From: Ornithorhynchus anatinus
Lineage: Eukaryota > Chordata > Mammalia > Monotremata > Ornithorhynchidae
Direction: 5' to 3'
DNA length: 64,000 nucleotides
Assembly: GCF_004115215.2 (NCBI RefSeq)
Contig: NC_041751.1
Span: forward strand, 33,247,958-33,311,957
Shown: positions 35,796 to 47,412 of the stretch, piece after piece
How the letters are laid out: the number at the start of each line of letters is the position of its first letter
Numbering within the stretch: position 1 is the stretch's first letter
Notes under the pieces: model-generated
Database searches by the model: none
What the model saw: the letters and a program-made list of their open reading frames with translations, nothing else
What the model was told of the DNA's origin: nothing
Position numbers and translations under genes: made by a program

Positions 35796-36722
35796 ATGAA
35801 CGACTCTCAGCTCTCCTTTGGGATTGTGATGCTGTTACAGACCGGCACCGGGCTCTCGGTGAACATTTTTCTCCTCCTGTTATATGCCCGGGTCGTTTCC
35901 GTCAGCCACAGACTTAGCTCCTCTGACCTGATCCTCGCCCAGCTGGCCCTGGCCAACATCATCGTCCTCCTCACGTGGGGCATCCCAAATTCTCTGTCAA
36001 TTTTGGAGTTCAGAATTTCCCTGGACGACGTTGGGTGCCAAATAATCACGTATCTTTATCGAGTGGGCCGGGGCCTCTCCGTCTGCATCACCTGCCTCCT
36101 GAGCGTCTTCCAGGCCGTCACCATCAGCCCCGCCACCCCCCGGTGGGGGGCGGCCAAAGCCAAATTGCCCAAGTGCATCCTCCCCTCCTGTATCCTCTCC
36201 TGGGTGCTCAATCTACTGATAAATGTTGGTATGCCTGTGTACGTAAGAGGTCCCAAGAACACCACTGTACAAGCCTCATATGATGTTAAATATTGTTCAG
36301 GGGCTCCTGTCAGTACAGTAATCATGTTGGTGAATACCGTTCTTTACTCTGCCTGGGATCTGTCCTTCGTGGGGCTCATGAGCTTGGCCAGCGGCTACAT
36401 GGTGTTTGTCCTGCACAGGCACCACCGGCGGGTCCGGCACCTCCACGGACCCGACCGCTCCCCCGGGGCGATGCCCGAGGTCCGAGCGGCCAAGAGAGTC
36501 GTCGCGCTGGCCACCCTCTATGTCCTCCTCTATGGGCGACAGTCAGTGATGTTGACTATTTTGCTGAACGTGAAAGGGTACTCACTCAGTGTGTTTAATA
36601 GTCACCTGGTCTGGTCGTTAGCCTTCTCGGTTTTCAGTCCGTTCCTGATGATTTGCAGTGACCAGAGAGTGAGATCATTCTGGAAAAGGGAATCAACTAT
36701 TTCCAACCTGGATCCCTCCTAG
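35796..36722 (+). CDS. Vomeronasal type 1 receptor, type B (V1R-5)
   Basis: Complete 308-residue frame starting MNDSQLSF, very close to V1R-3. Differences include NSLSILEFRISLDDVGCQII around the first outer loop and GPKNTTVQASYDVKYC in the second; disulfide cysteines and sequon are kept. C-terminal half ALATLYVLLYG, MLTILLNVKGYSLSVFNS and WSLAFSVF matches V1R-3 and sets these two apart from V1R-7. In the predicted spliced leader the upstream frame (MEKGHPVGASLNSHWKFI) stops at a TGA directly before the receptor ATG (TGAATG). One base differs from V1R-3 here: CGA there, TGA here. AATAAA at 37677-37682 is the likely poly(A) signal. Confidence 0.93.
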   Translation: MNDSQLSFGIVMLLQTGTGLSVNIFLLLLYARVVSVSHRLSSSDLILAQLALANIIVLLTWGIPNSLSILEFRISLDDVGCQIITYLYRVGRGLSVCITCLLSVFQAVTISPATPRWGAAKAKLPKCILPSCILSWVLNLLINVGMPVYVRGPKNTTVQASYDVKYCSGAPVSTVIMLVNTVLYSAWDLSFVGLMSLASGYMVFVLHRHHRRVRHLHGPDRSPGAMPEVRAAKRVVALATLYVLLYGRQSVMLTILLNVKGYSLSVFNSHLVWSLAFSVFSPFLMICSDQRVRSFWKRESTISNLDPS

Positions 36723-38394
36723 GATCCCAGGTAAGTCAGCCGCTCTTCCCCAGAGGCCCAGAGCGAGAGTGAATCATAAGCCTTAAAGACATTACAGAAG
36801 CGCCCGTTGTCTCGAGAGACTCACCACGTTCCGGTAGCGAGTCCTCCCTGACACTAAGGGGTGATGTAGGTGTTTCTCAGCAGTGGCCCAGCTCTCCCCT
36901 CTGCGTAAGCACCGAACCATGGCAGCGCACGGGACAACCATAGATCTCCCGTAGGCCTTGGGGCATTTGGCCCTTACTTCTAGGGCCTGTTCCACTTCTG
37001 AAACTTAACGATGTTTTTTGGGCAAAAGATGTTTTATGCTAGGAGGTAGACTGGAGGTTCGAATTGAATAATTGGTGGAAATGTTCTGCCAGGACGGCCA
37101 GTGAATGAGAAGGGGAAGCCGGAGGGAGAGCGAGGGTAAGGACAAGGGATTGAAAAAGAGGCAGAGAGGCAGAGGAGGAGAGAGGCAAAGAGATAGAGAG
37201 GAAGAAAGAGCAGAGAATGAAGCTCAGTTGAACTCGTTTTCCCAGATTTTTCCTTTGGAAACATTACTGCTCCCTATCACCTAGACTGCCTATACAACCC
37301 TCGGGAGAAGAGAAAAGATAAATGGAATTGTGGAGGAAAAAATTGTTGAAGGGTGAAGGTCATTTGGATTAAAGGTGACTCCAAATATGACCATTATTGT
37401 TGTGAATGATGCAATTCTTGAGTAACATAGCCTCATGGAACGAGCACAGGCCTGGGGGTCACGGGACCTGGGTTCTGATCCTGCCTCTGCCACTTGTCTG
37501 CCGTGCGACCTTGAAAAGGCATTTAGCTTCTCTGTTCCTCAGGTATCTCATCTGCAAAATAGGGATTAACAGTGTAAACCCCATAGACGACACGGACTGT
37601 CTCCAACCTGATTATTTTCAATCTAATCCAGCACTTAGTGAGGTGCCTGGCACATAGTAAGTGCTTAACAAATGCCAATAAAAAAATGTCTCATTGTGGC
37701 TAGGGATTGGGTGAGTACAATATAACAAGAGGCAGACACATTCCCTATATAAAGTGAGTTTACTGTCTAGAACGGGGAAGACATATTAATTAATTTATAA
37801 ATGACAGTTATGTTCAAAGGGGGTGTGGGGCTGGGAAAGGGGCCGAACAAAGGGAGGATGTCAGGGCGAGGCAGAAGGGAGTGGGAGAAGAGGAAAGGGA
37901 GGGAGGGTGGGGGGGTTCAGGTTCTTTCCCATCTGCTGGAGGCAGAAAATGACCTGCAGTTGACGGCGGGGGAAATGGTAAGAGTTTGCCCAAAGACCAT
38001 CAGGAACCCATCGGTTAGTCAAGACAATGACATAGACGATGGGGACAACGGATCCAGGTTTGATTCAGTCAGTCGGCCAGTCCATCAGTTGTATTTATTA
38101 AGCGCTTACAGGGCGCAGGGCACTGTGGTAAGTCCTTGGGAGAGGACAACAGAACAATAAACGGATACCCTACCTGCCCACAACAAGCTTCATGGTTCCT
38201 TCTGTCATCTAGTCTGCTCCTTGGTCCACTCCTCCCTAGCTCAGCTGCCTTGCTCTCCCTCATTCCACCCAGTGCTCCCAGTTTGGGATCTTTTTTTCCT
38301 CAGCTTGTTCTGCAATTGATAAAAATCGAAGAACGAACAGCAGAGTCCTGTATCCCCTGATCTCTCCTCTGAAGCCAAACCCTGATAACACAGA

Positions 38395-38457
38395 GTTTCC
38401 ATAGTGCAGTGGTTAGCACGTTTGCCTAGCACGCGAAAGGTAACGGGGCAGAAAGAC
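38395..38457 (+). pseudogene. tRNA-Val-like relic (unit 6)
   Basis: Among the better kept copies: GTTTCCATAGTGCAGTGG, GTTAGCACG, and loop CTAGCAC with stem TTTGC/GCGAA. No T arm. Confidence 0.65.
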
Positions 38458-38610
38458 GTTGTGGTTCACCGACCTAAACCTTTTCCCAAGTAACAACAAC
38501 AATGATAATAATGATAACGGTATTTGTTAAGCGCTTACTATGTGCCAGGCACCTTTCTAAGCTCAGGGGAGAGGCAAGGTAATCGGATTGGACGTAGTCC
38601 CTGTCCCACG

Positions 38611-40075
38611 TTCATTCATTCAATTCATTCAATAGTATTCATTGAGTGCTTACTATGTGCAGAGCACTGTACTAAGCGCTTGAAATGTACAAATCGGCAA
38701 CAGATACATTCCCTGCCCTTTGACGGGCTTACGGTCTAATCGGGGGAGACGGGCAGACAAGAACAGTGGCAATAAATAAAGTAAAGGGGAAGAACATCTC
38801 ATAAAAACAATGGCAAATAAATAGAATCAGGATGATGTACATCTCATTAAACAAAATAAACAAAATAAATAGGGTGATGAAGATATATACAGTCGAGCGG
38901 ACGAGTACAGTGCTGAGGGGGTGGGACGGGAGAGGGGGAGGAGGAGAGGGAAAGGGGGGAGAAGAGGGTTTAGCTGCGGAGAGGTGAAGGGGGGGGTAGA
39001 GGGAGCAGAGGGAAAAAGCGGGGAGCTCAGTCTGGGAAGGCCTCTCAGAGGAGGTGAGCTTTAAGTAGGGATTTGAAGAGGGGAAGAGAATTAGATTGAC
39101 GGAGGTGAGGAGGGAGGGCGTTCCAGGACCGCGGGTGGACGTGGTCCGGCGGTCGACAGAGGGATAGGCTAGACCGAGGGACGGTGAGGAGGTGGGCGGC
39201 GGAGGAGCGGAGCGTGCGGGGTGGGTGGTAGGAAGGGGCAAGGTGATGGACAGCCTCAAAGACAAGAGTGAGGAGTTTTTGTTTTGAGCGGAGGTCGATA
39301 GGCAACCACTGGAGGTGTTTAAGAAGGGGAGTGACAGGCCCAAAGCGTTTCTGCAGGAAGATGAGCCGGGCAGCGGAGTGAAGAATAGACCGGAGCGGGG
39401 CGAGAGAGGAGGAAGGGAGGTCAGAGAGAAGGCTGACACAGTAGTCTAGCTGGGATATAACGAGACCCTGTAGCGGTAAGGTAGCCGTCTGGGTGGAGAG
39501 GAAAAGGCTGATCTTGGCGATATTGTAAAGGTGAGACCGGCAGGTCTCGGTGACGGATCGGATGCGCGGGGTGAACGAGAGAGCCGAGTCAAAGATGACA
39601 CCGAGGTCGCGGGCCCGAGAGTCGGGAAGGATGGTCGTACCAACCACGGTGATAGGGAAGACAAGGAGAGGATGGGGCTCGGGAGGGAAGATGAGGAGCT
39701 CATTCTTGTTCATGTTGAGTTTTAGGTGGCCGGCAGACATCCAGGTGGAAACGTCCCGGAGGCGGGAGGAGATGCGAGCCTGAAGGGAGGGGGAGAGGAT
39801 CAGGGCAGAGATGTAGATCTGCGTGTCATCAGCATAGAGATGATAGTTGAAGCCGTTAGAGTGAATGAGTTCACCGAGGGAGTGAGTGTAAATGGAGAAC
39901 AGAAGAGGGCCAAGAACTGACCCCTGAGGAACTCCAACAGTTAAAGGATGGGAGGGGGAGGAGGCGCCCGCGAAGGAGACCGAGAATGACCGGCCAGAGA
40001 GATGAGAGGAGAACCGGGAGAGGACGGAGTCCGTGAAGACAAGGTGGGATAAGGTGTGGAGGAGAACGTAGGGCT
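38611..40075 (-). mobile_element. L2 LINE, 5'-truncated, antisense (copy B)
   Basis: The - strand carries the late part of the reverse transcriptase ([14 protein letters not shown] near 39830) and the C-terminal region, then the 3' tail with GAAT repeats at 38611. It was inserted into the antisense ancestral SINE, with ACGT at both edges as the apparent target repeat. Frames are broken. Positions 38901-39507 recur as an inverted copy at 40196-40802. Confidence 0.88.
38901..39507 (-). repeat. Inverted repeat arm 1 (607 bp, L2 C-terminal region)
   Basis: The reverse complement of this stretch matches 40196-40802 over its full 607 bp, with no length change and only a few base differences seen by eye. 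Confidence 0.9.
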
Positions 40076-40195
40076 CACAGCCTTAACCCCCCTTTTACAG
40101 ATGAAGAAACTGAGGCCCTGAGTAGCTGAGTGACTTTCCCAAGGTCACACAGTAGACAAGTGGTGGAACCCAGGTCCTTCTGACTCCCAGATCCG

Positions 40196-40802
40196 CCTTT
40201 TCCTCTCCACCCAGACGGCTACCTTACTGCTACAGGGTCTCGTTATATCCCAGCTAGACTACCGTGTCAGCCTTCTCTCTGACCTCCCTTCCTCCTCTCT
40301 CGCCCCGCTCCGGTCTATTCTTCACTCCGCTGCCCGGCTCATCTTCCTGCAGAAACGCTTTGGGCCTGTCACTCCCCTTCTCAAACACCTCCAGTGGTTG
40401 CCTATCGACCTCCGCTCAAAACAAAAACTCCTCACTCTTGTCTTTGAGGCTGTCCATCACCTTGCCCCTTCCTACCACCCACCCCACACGCTCCGCTCCT
40501 CCGCCGCCCACCTCCTCACCGTCCCTCGGTCTAGCCTATCCCTCTGTCGACCGCCGGACCACGTCCACCCGCGGTCCTGGAACGCCCTCCCTCCTCACCT
40601 CCGTCAATCTAATTCTCTTCCCCTCTTCAAATCCCTACTTAAAGCTCACCTCCTCTGAGAGGCCTTCCCAGACTGAGCTCCCCGCTTTTTCCCTCTGCTC
40701 CCTCTACCCCCCCCTTCACCTCTCCGCAGCTAAACCCTCTTCTCCCCCCTTTCCCTCTCCTCCTCCCCCTCTCCCGTCCCACCCCCTCAGCACTGTACTC
40801 GT
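40196..40802 (+). repeat. Inverted repeat arm 2 (607 bp, L2 sense fragment)
   Basis: Sense L2 fragment from CCTTTTCCTCTCC to CACTGTACTCGT, neither edge being a normal L2 end. It joins the broken antisense SINE on the left to TCTCACAATCTAGG of the unit on the right, exactly where about 1.9 kb of ordinary unit sequence is missing. Confidence 0.9.
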
Positions 40803-41204
40803 GTACTCTCACAATCTAGGTGGCGGGAAGGACAAATAAAGACAACGGGAATTAGTGGCCTACAACGGGACCTATTAAAGATGTAAAACTTCTGAGTATT
40901 AAGTAAGCAAAAACACACTGGAGTGGCCAGATTTCATCCCCCCCCCACTACACCCACCCAATCTTGGCCTGACCCTCTATATCCTAATCTCATCGAGAAG
41001 CAGCGAGGCTTTCTGGAAATATCCTGGGCTTGAGAATCGGAGATGGTGAGTTCTAATCCCAATTTTGCCACTTGTCAGTTGTGTGACTTTGGACAAGTCA
41101 CTCAGCTTCTCGATGCCTCAGTTACCTCATCTGTAAAATGGGGACTAAGGCCATGAGTCCCATGTGGGACAACCTGATAACCTGGTATCTAACCCAGTGC
41201 TTAG

Positions 41205-41362
41205 TGCCATTGTTCTTGTCTGTCCGTCTCCCCCGATTAGACTGTAAGCCTGTCAAACGGCAGGGACTGTCTCTATCTGTTGCCGACTTGTTCATCCCAA
41301 GCGCTTAGTACAGTGCTCTGCACATAGTAAGCGCTCAATAAATACTATTGAATGAATGAATG
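41205..41362 (+). mobile_element. Short L2 3'-end insertion in a SINE (unit 6)
   Basis: 158 bp of sense L2 3' end with GAAT repeats placed within the SINE tail between GTGCTTAG and AACAGTAC. No target duplication seen. It differs by about one base from the overlapping part of 13681-13878, including the rare wording GACTTGTTCATCCCAAGC. Confidence 0.85.
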
Positions 41363-42333
41363 AACAGTACTTGGCACATAATAAGCGTTTAACAAATACC
41401 ATCATCATCATTATTATTATTATTATTGTTGTGGGCAGGGAATGGGTCTGTTATATTGTACTCTCTCAAGCACTTTAGTACAGGGCTCTGCACACAGTAA
41501 ATGATCAGCAAAAAAAAATAGAGAAGCAGTACGGTCTAGTGTTCCCGTGGGCCGAGCACTGTACTAAGCGCTTGGGAGAGCAAACTACAACAGAGTAGGT
41601 AGACGTGTTCCCTGCCCATCAGGATAGTAGAGTCAATAGGAGTGCAGTTTTGTCTTAATGACGATATCATCCGCCCGGAGGCAGCGGCACGTAGCACGGA
41701 CCAAGGAAGGGAAGAAGCTGGAGTCTAGCAGACCGATGAGGAGTCCGTTACAATAGAATAGCCATGATATCACCAGAGATTGTTCATTTTGGTGATGGTT
41801 AGGGCAGAGAGGAAGGAGTTTATCTGAGAGTCGTGTAGGAATAACCAGCCAAATTTAGCAGTGAGATCGAATGAGAGAGCTGAAGGACAGGTCGGAATAG
41901 AGGATAACACTCTGGTGAGGGACTTTTAGCATATGAGGGTTGATGGTGAAAGTTAGAAGGGCAAGGTTTTCCAGCTCTTCCTTCCAAATCTGGGATAAAC
42001 TAACAGTGCTTGTGTGAGGACCATTATAAGACAGACATTGTGGACTTTTGATGTCAATTAATTTAACCCGGAGTCAAATTTCTGAGGGTCACATATAATA
42101 TATGATATAATATATAAGATCCAACAATCTATATCCATCGACTATATATATAAAACAACCTTGTATTTAATATATGTAACGGCCTAATACATATCTTCAT
42201 GAAGTCTCCTCTCTCTCTTTCCGTCTGTCTGTCTTTCTCTCTCTCACTCTCCAGCAATCCCTCCTCCTCTCAGTTCTTCCCTGCAGGTCCCTCTGTAGAA
42301 GCCTCCTTTAACTCAAACTGAGAATTCATATCG

Positions 42334-43259
42334 ATGGGCGACGCTCGGCTCTCCTTTGGGATTGTGATGCTGTTACAGACCGGCACCGGGTTTTCCGTGA
42401 ATGCCTTCCTCCTCCTGTTTTATGCCCGTGTGATCTCCACCAGCAACAGGCTCAGCTCCTCGGACCTGATCCAAGCCCAACTGCCCTTGGCCAACATCAT
42501 CATCCTCCTCAAGGGGGCCGTCCCAAGCACTCTGTCATTCTGGGAGCTGAGAATTTTTCTGGACGACGTTCTCTGCAAACTGAACATGTATCTTTATCGA
42601 GTGGCCCGGGGCCTTGCCATCTGCACCGTCTGCCTCCTGAGTGTCTTTCAGGCCATCACCATCAGCCCCAGCACTTCCCGGTGGGCCCAGTTCAAAGCCA
42701 AATTGCCCAAGTGTTTCCTCCTTGCCTGTATCCTCTCCTGGGTCTTCAATCTACTGATAAATGTTGGTACACCAATATTCACAAAAGGCCCCGGGAACAT
42801 CACTTTTCATGCCACCTATGATCTTAACTATTGTTCAGTGGTTCCTATCAGTACAGCATTCATGTTGGTGATTGGTATTGTGTTCTCTGCCTCGGATCTG
42901 TCCTTCGTGGGCTCATGAGCTTGGCCAGCGGCTACATGGTGTTTATACTGCACAGGCACCACCGGTGGGTCCGGCACCTCCACGGACCCGACCGCTCCCC
43001 CGGGGCGATGCCCGAGGTCCGAGCGGCCAAGAGAGTCATCGCGCTGGCCACTCTCTTTGTCCTCCTCTATGGGCGACAGTCTATTATGCTGAGTGTTTTG
43101 CTGAACCTGAAAGGCTTCTCACTAAGTGTGTTAAACGGTCACCTGGTGTGGTCGTTCACCTTCTCGGTTCTCAGTCCATTCTTGATGATTTGCAGTGATC
43201 AGAGAGTGCGATCATTCTGGAAAAGGGAATCAGCTATTTCTAACCTGGATCCCTCCTAG
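42334..43259 (+). pseudogene. Vomeronasal type 1 receptor pseudogene, type A (V1R-6)
   Basis: Aligns with the type A genes along all 308 codons but is 926 bp, one short. A G is missing in the GTGGGGCTCATGAGC stretch near 42907-42911 (codon about 193), so the frame closes at 42918 shortly after DLSFVGS. The rest continues in another frame to 43259. It also has unusual changes upstream (GTGFSVN, LLKGAVPS, FLLACILSWVFN, LVIGIVFSAS), which suggests relaxed constraint. Its promoter and exon 1 are missing from the unit. The acceptor and 47-bp leader are still there. A translated receptor of about 194 residues would lose spans 5-7, so it is most likely dead. Confidence 0.9.
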
Positions 43260-43963
43260 GATCCCAGGAAAGTCACCCGCTCTTCCCCAGAGGCCCAGAA
43301 CGAGAGCGAACTGAGGGCTGGAAGGATATTACAGAGGTGACCGTTGTCTCGAGAGACTCACTACACTCCAGTTCTCAGTCTACCCTGACACTAAGGGGTG
43401 ATGTAGGTGTTTCTCAGCAGTGGCCCAGCTCTCCCCTCAGGGTAAGCACCGACCCATGGCAACGCATGGGACAACCATAGAACTACTATAGGTCTCTGGG
43501 CTTGTGACCCTTAATTCTAAGGCCGGTTCCACTTCTGAGACTTAATGATGTTTTTCAGGGCCAAGATGTTTTATACTATGAGGTAGTCTGGCGATTCAAA
43601 TCGAGTAATTGGTGGAAATGTTCCACCAGGACAGCCAGTGAATGAGATGGGGAAGACAGAAGGAGAGCTAGGGTAAGGAAAAGGACTGAAAAAGAGGCAG
43701 AGAGGCAGAGAAAGACAGAGGCAAAGAGATAAAAAGAAAGAGCAGAGAATGAAGCTCACTTGAACTCTTTTTCCCGGATTTTTCCTTTTGAAACATTACT
43801 GCTCCCTATCACCTGGTCTGCCTATACAACCCTCAGGAGAGGGGAAAAGATAAATGGAATTGTGGAGGAAAATAATAGTTGAAGGGTGAAGGTCATTTGG
43901 ATTAAAGGTGACTCTAAATTCTACCATTATTGTTGTAAATGATGCAGTTCTTGAGGAATAACA

Positions 43964-46382
43964 TTCATTCATTCAATAGTATTTATTGAGCACTAAATGT
44001 GTGCAGAGCACTGTACTAAGCACTTGGAATGTACAAATCGGTAACAGATAGATACAGTCCCTGCCCTTTGACGGGCTTATGGTCTAATCCGGGGAGACGG
44101 ACGGACAAGAACAATGGCAATAAATAGAGTCGAGGGGAAGAACATCTCATTAAAACAATAGCAAATAAACAGAATCAAGGTGAGGTACATCTCATTAACA
44201 AAATAAATAGGGTAATGAAGATATATACAGTTGAGCGGATGAGTACAGTGCTGAGCGGATGGGACGGGAGATGGGGAGGAGCAGAGGGAGGGGGGGAGAA
44301 GAGGGTTTAACTGCAGAGAGGTGAAGGGGGGTAGAGGGAGCAGAGGGAAAAGGGGAGCACAGTCTGGGAAGGCCTCTCGGAGGAGGTGAGCTTTAAGTAA
44401 GGTTTTGAAGAGGGGAAGAGAATCAGTTTGGCGGAGGGGAGGAGAGAGGGCATTCAGGGACCGCTGGAGAACGCGGCCCGGGGGTCGACGGAGGGATAGG
44501 CGAGAACGGGGGACGGTGAGGAGGTGGGCGGTGGAGGAGCGGAGCGTGCGGGGTGGGCGGTAGAAAGAGAGAAGGGAGGAGAGGTAGGAAGGGGCAAGGT
44601 GATGGAGAGCCTTGAAGCCTAGAGTGAAAAGTTTTTGTTTCGTGCGGAGGTCGATAGGCAACCACTGGAGTTGTTTAAGAAGGGGAGTGACATGCCCAGA
44701 ACGTTTCTGCAGGAAAATGAGCTGGGCAGCGAAGTGAAGAATAGACTGGAGCAGGGTGAGAGAGGAGGAAGGGAGATCAGACAGAAGGCTGACACAGTAG
44801 TCTAGCCGGGATATAACGAGAGCCCGTAGCGGTAAGGTAGCCGTCTGGGTGGAGAGGAAAGGGCAGATCTTGGCGATATTGTAAAGGTGAGACCGGCAGG
44901 TCTCGGTGACGGATCGGATGTGCGGAGTGAACGAGAGAGTCGAGTCAAAGATGATACCGAGGTCACGGGCCCGAGAGTCGGGAAGGATGGTCGTACCACC
45001 CACGGTGATAGAGAAGTCAGGGAGAGGACGGGGCTCGGGAGGGAAGACGAGGAGCTCGGTCTTGTTCATGTTGAGTTTTAGATGGCGGGCAGACATCCAG
45101 GTGGAAACGTCCCGGAGGCAGGAGGAAATGCGAGCCCGAAGGGAGGGGGAGAGGACAGGGGCAGAGATGTAGATCTGCGTGTCATCTGCATAGAGATGAT
45201 AGTTGAAGCCGTGAGAGCAGATGAGTTCACCGAGGAAGTGAGTGCATATGGAGAACAGAAGAGGGCCAAGGACTGACCCTTGAGGAACCCCTACGGTTAG
45301 AGGATGGGAGGGGGAGGAGGAGCCCGCGAAGGAGACCGAGAATGACCGGCCAGAGAGATGAGAGGAGAACCGGGAGAGGACAGAGTCCGTGAAGCCAAGG
45401 TGAGATAAGGTGTGGAGGAGAAGGGGATGGTCGACAGTGTTAAAGGCAGCCGAGAGGTCGAGGAGGATTAAGATAGAGTTCGAATCCCAGCTCTGCCACT
45501 TGTCGGCTGTGTGACTGTGGGCAAGTCACTTAACTTCTCTGTGCCTCAGTTCCCTCATCTGTAAAATGGGGATTAAGACTGTGAGCCCCACGTGGGACAA
45601 CCTGATTCCCCTATGTCTACCCCAGCGCTTAGAACAGTGCTCGGCAGATAGTAAGCGCTTAACAAATACCAACATTATTATTATTATTATTAGAGTAGGA
45701 GCCATCGGATTTGGCAAGAAGGAGGTCATGGGTGACCTTTGAGAGAGCAGTCTCAGTAAAGTGGAGTGGACGGGAGCCAGATCGGAAGGGGTCCGGGAGA
45801 GAATGGGAGTTAAGGAATTCTAAGCAGCGAGTGTAGAAGACTCATTCTAGGATCTTGGAAAGGAAGGGTAATAGGGAGATAGGGCGATAACTGGAAGGGG
45901 AAGTGGGGTCGAGAGAGAGTTTTTTTAGGATGAGGAAGACATGGGCATGTTTGAAGGCAGAGCGGAAGGAGCCATTGGAGAGTGAGCGGTTAAAGATAGA
46001 AGTTGAGGGGAAGAGGGCAGGGGCGATGGTTTTTATAAGGTGAGTGGGAATGGGGTCCGGGGCACAGGTGGAGGGGGTGGCACTTGCGAGGAGGGAGGAG
46101 ATCTCCTCTGAGGATGCTGCAGGGAAGGATGGGAAAGTTGGGGAGAGGGTTGGGGGGCGGAGAGGGGGGAGCAGAAAAAGGAAGGGTGACTTTGGGGAGC
46201 TCAGACATGATTGTGTTGATTTTTGTGATGAAGTAGGTGGCCAGATCATTGGGGGTGAGAGATGGGAGAGGGGGAGGAAAAGGGGGCCTAAGGAGAGAGT
46301 TAAAGGGCCGGAATAATTGCCGGGGGTGACGGGCATGAATGTCGATGAGGGAGGAAAAGAGGTTTTGCCTGGAGGAGGAGAG
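43964..46382 (-). mobile_element. L2 LINE, 5'-truncated, antisense (copy C)
   Basis: The - strand shows the stretch between endonuclease and polymerase ([17 protein letters not shown] wording near 46230), reverse transcriptase with YADDTQ near 45180, a long C-terminal frame (45096-44077), and the GAAT-repeat tail at 43964. The endonuclease is lost. A SINE at 45480-45691 splits the polymerase region, and further frame changes are present. Inserted just before the ancestral SINE of unit 7; no clear target repeat. Confidence 0.88.
45480..45691 (+). repeat. 5'-truncated SINE nested in L2 copy C
   Basis: Begins TCGAATCCCAGC within the B box region and ends in an ATT repeat. Flanked by AGAGT at 45475-45479 and 45692-45696. 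Confidence 0.87.
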
Positions 46383-47349
46383 GGCCTCATGGAAAGAGCA
46401 CAGGCCTGGGAGTCAGAGGACCTGTGTTCTAATCCTGCCTCTGCCACTTGTCTGCTGTGTGACTTTGAGAAGGCATTTAGCTTCTCTGTTCCTCAGTTTT
46501 CTCATCTGTAAAATGGGGATTAACACTGTAAACCCCATGGACAACATGGACTGTCTCCAACCTGATTATTTTCAATCTACTCCAGCACTTAGTATGGTGC
46601 CTGGCACATAGTAAATGCTTAACAAATGCCAATAAAAAAGGTCTCAGAGTGGCCAGGGATCGGGTGAGTAGAATATAACAATAAGCAGACACATTCCCTG
46701 TATAAAGTGAGCTTACTGTTTAGAGTAGGCAAGACGGATATTAATCGACTAATAAATGACAGATATGTTCAAAGAGGGTGTGGGGCAGGGAAAGGTCAGA
46801 ACAAAGGGAAGATGTCAGGGCGACACAGAAAGAATAGGGGAAGAGGAAAGGGAGGGAGGGTGGGGGGTTCATGTTCTTTCCCATCTGCGGGGGGCAGAAA
46901 ATGACCTTCAGTTGACGGGGTGGGAAACGGTAAGTGTTTGTCCAAAGACCATCAGGAACCCATTGGCTAGTCAAGAAAATGACATAGACGATGTGGGGAC
47001 AACGGATCCAGGTTTGATTCAGTCAGTCGGCCAGTCAATCAGTTGTATTTATTAAGCGCTTACTGTGCGCAGGGCACTGTGGTAAGTGCTTGGGAGAGTA
47101 CAACAGAACAATAAACGGACACCTTCCCTGCCCACAACAAGCTTCATAGTTCCTTCTGTCATCTAGTCTGCTCCTTGGTCCACTCCTCCCTAGCTCAGCT
47201 GCCTTGCTCTCCCTTATTCCACCCAGTGCTCCCAGTTTGGGATCTTTTTTTTCTTCAGCTTGTTCTGCAATTGATAACAATCGAAGAACAGACAGGGGAG
47301 TCACGTATCCCCCGATGTCTTCTCTGAAGCCAAGCCCCGTTATCACAGA

Positions 47350-47412
47350 GTTTCCATAGTATAGAGGTTATCACGTTTGCCTAGCATGCGAAAGGTAACG
47401 AGGCAGAAAGAC
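47350..47412 (+). pseudogene. tRNA-Val-like relic (unit 7)
   Basis: GTTTCCATAGTATAGAGG (D-arm changed), loop CTAGCAT, stem TTTGC/GCGAA, acceptor strand GAGGCAGAAAGAC, no T arm. Confidence 0.6.

Larger units (their letters stand above)
31802..36722 (+). repeat. Tandem V1R unit 5 (type B, shortened)
   Basis: Map: V1R 3' flank 31802-32090; purine-rich run 32100-32500; ancestral SINE 32500-32750; L2-like relics 32760-33240; tRNA relic 33462-33524; antisense SINE 33566-33830; promoter and exon 1 block 34007-34165; L2 tail 34220-34325; fused SINE 34395-34560 marking a deletion; L2 tail 34660-34760; old L2/CR1-like relic 34765-35200; AT-rich 35230-35640 broken by a SINE; CT-rich and acceptor to 35748. 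Shortest unit, about 4.9 kb. Confidence 0.8.
36723..43259 (+). repeat. Tandem V1R unit 6 (type A pseudogene, rearranged)
   Basis: Map: V1R 3' flank 36723-37020; purine-rich run 37025-37425; ancestral SINE 37425-37683; L2-like relics 37684-38170; tRNA relic 38395-38457; antisense SINE 38500-38610 and 40079-40190 split by antisense L2; inverted L2 arm 40196-40802; unnamed block 40803-40990; SINE 40995-41415 split by an L2 tail; L2 tail 41520-41620; old L2/CR1-like relic 41620-42070; AT-rich 42085-42200; CT-rich and acceptor to 42286. The promoter and exon 1 block of other units is missing. Confidence 0.8.
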
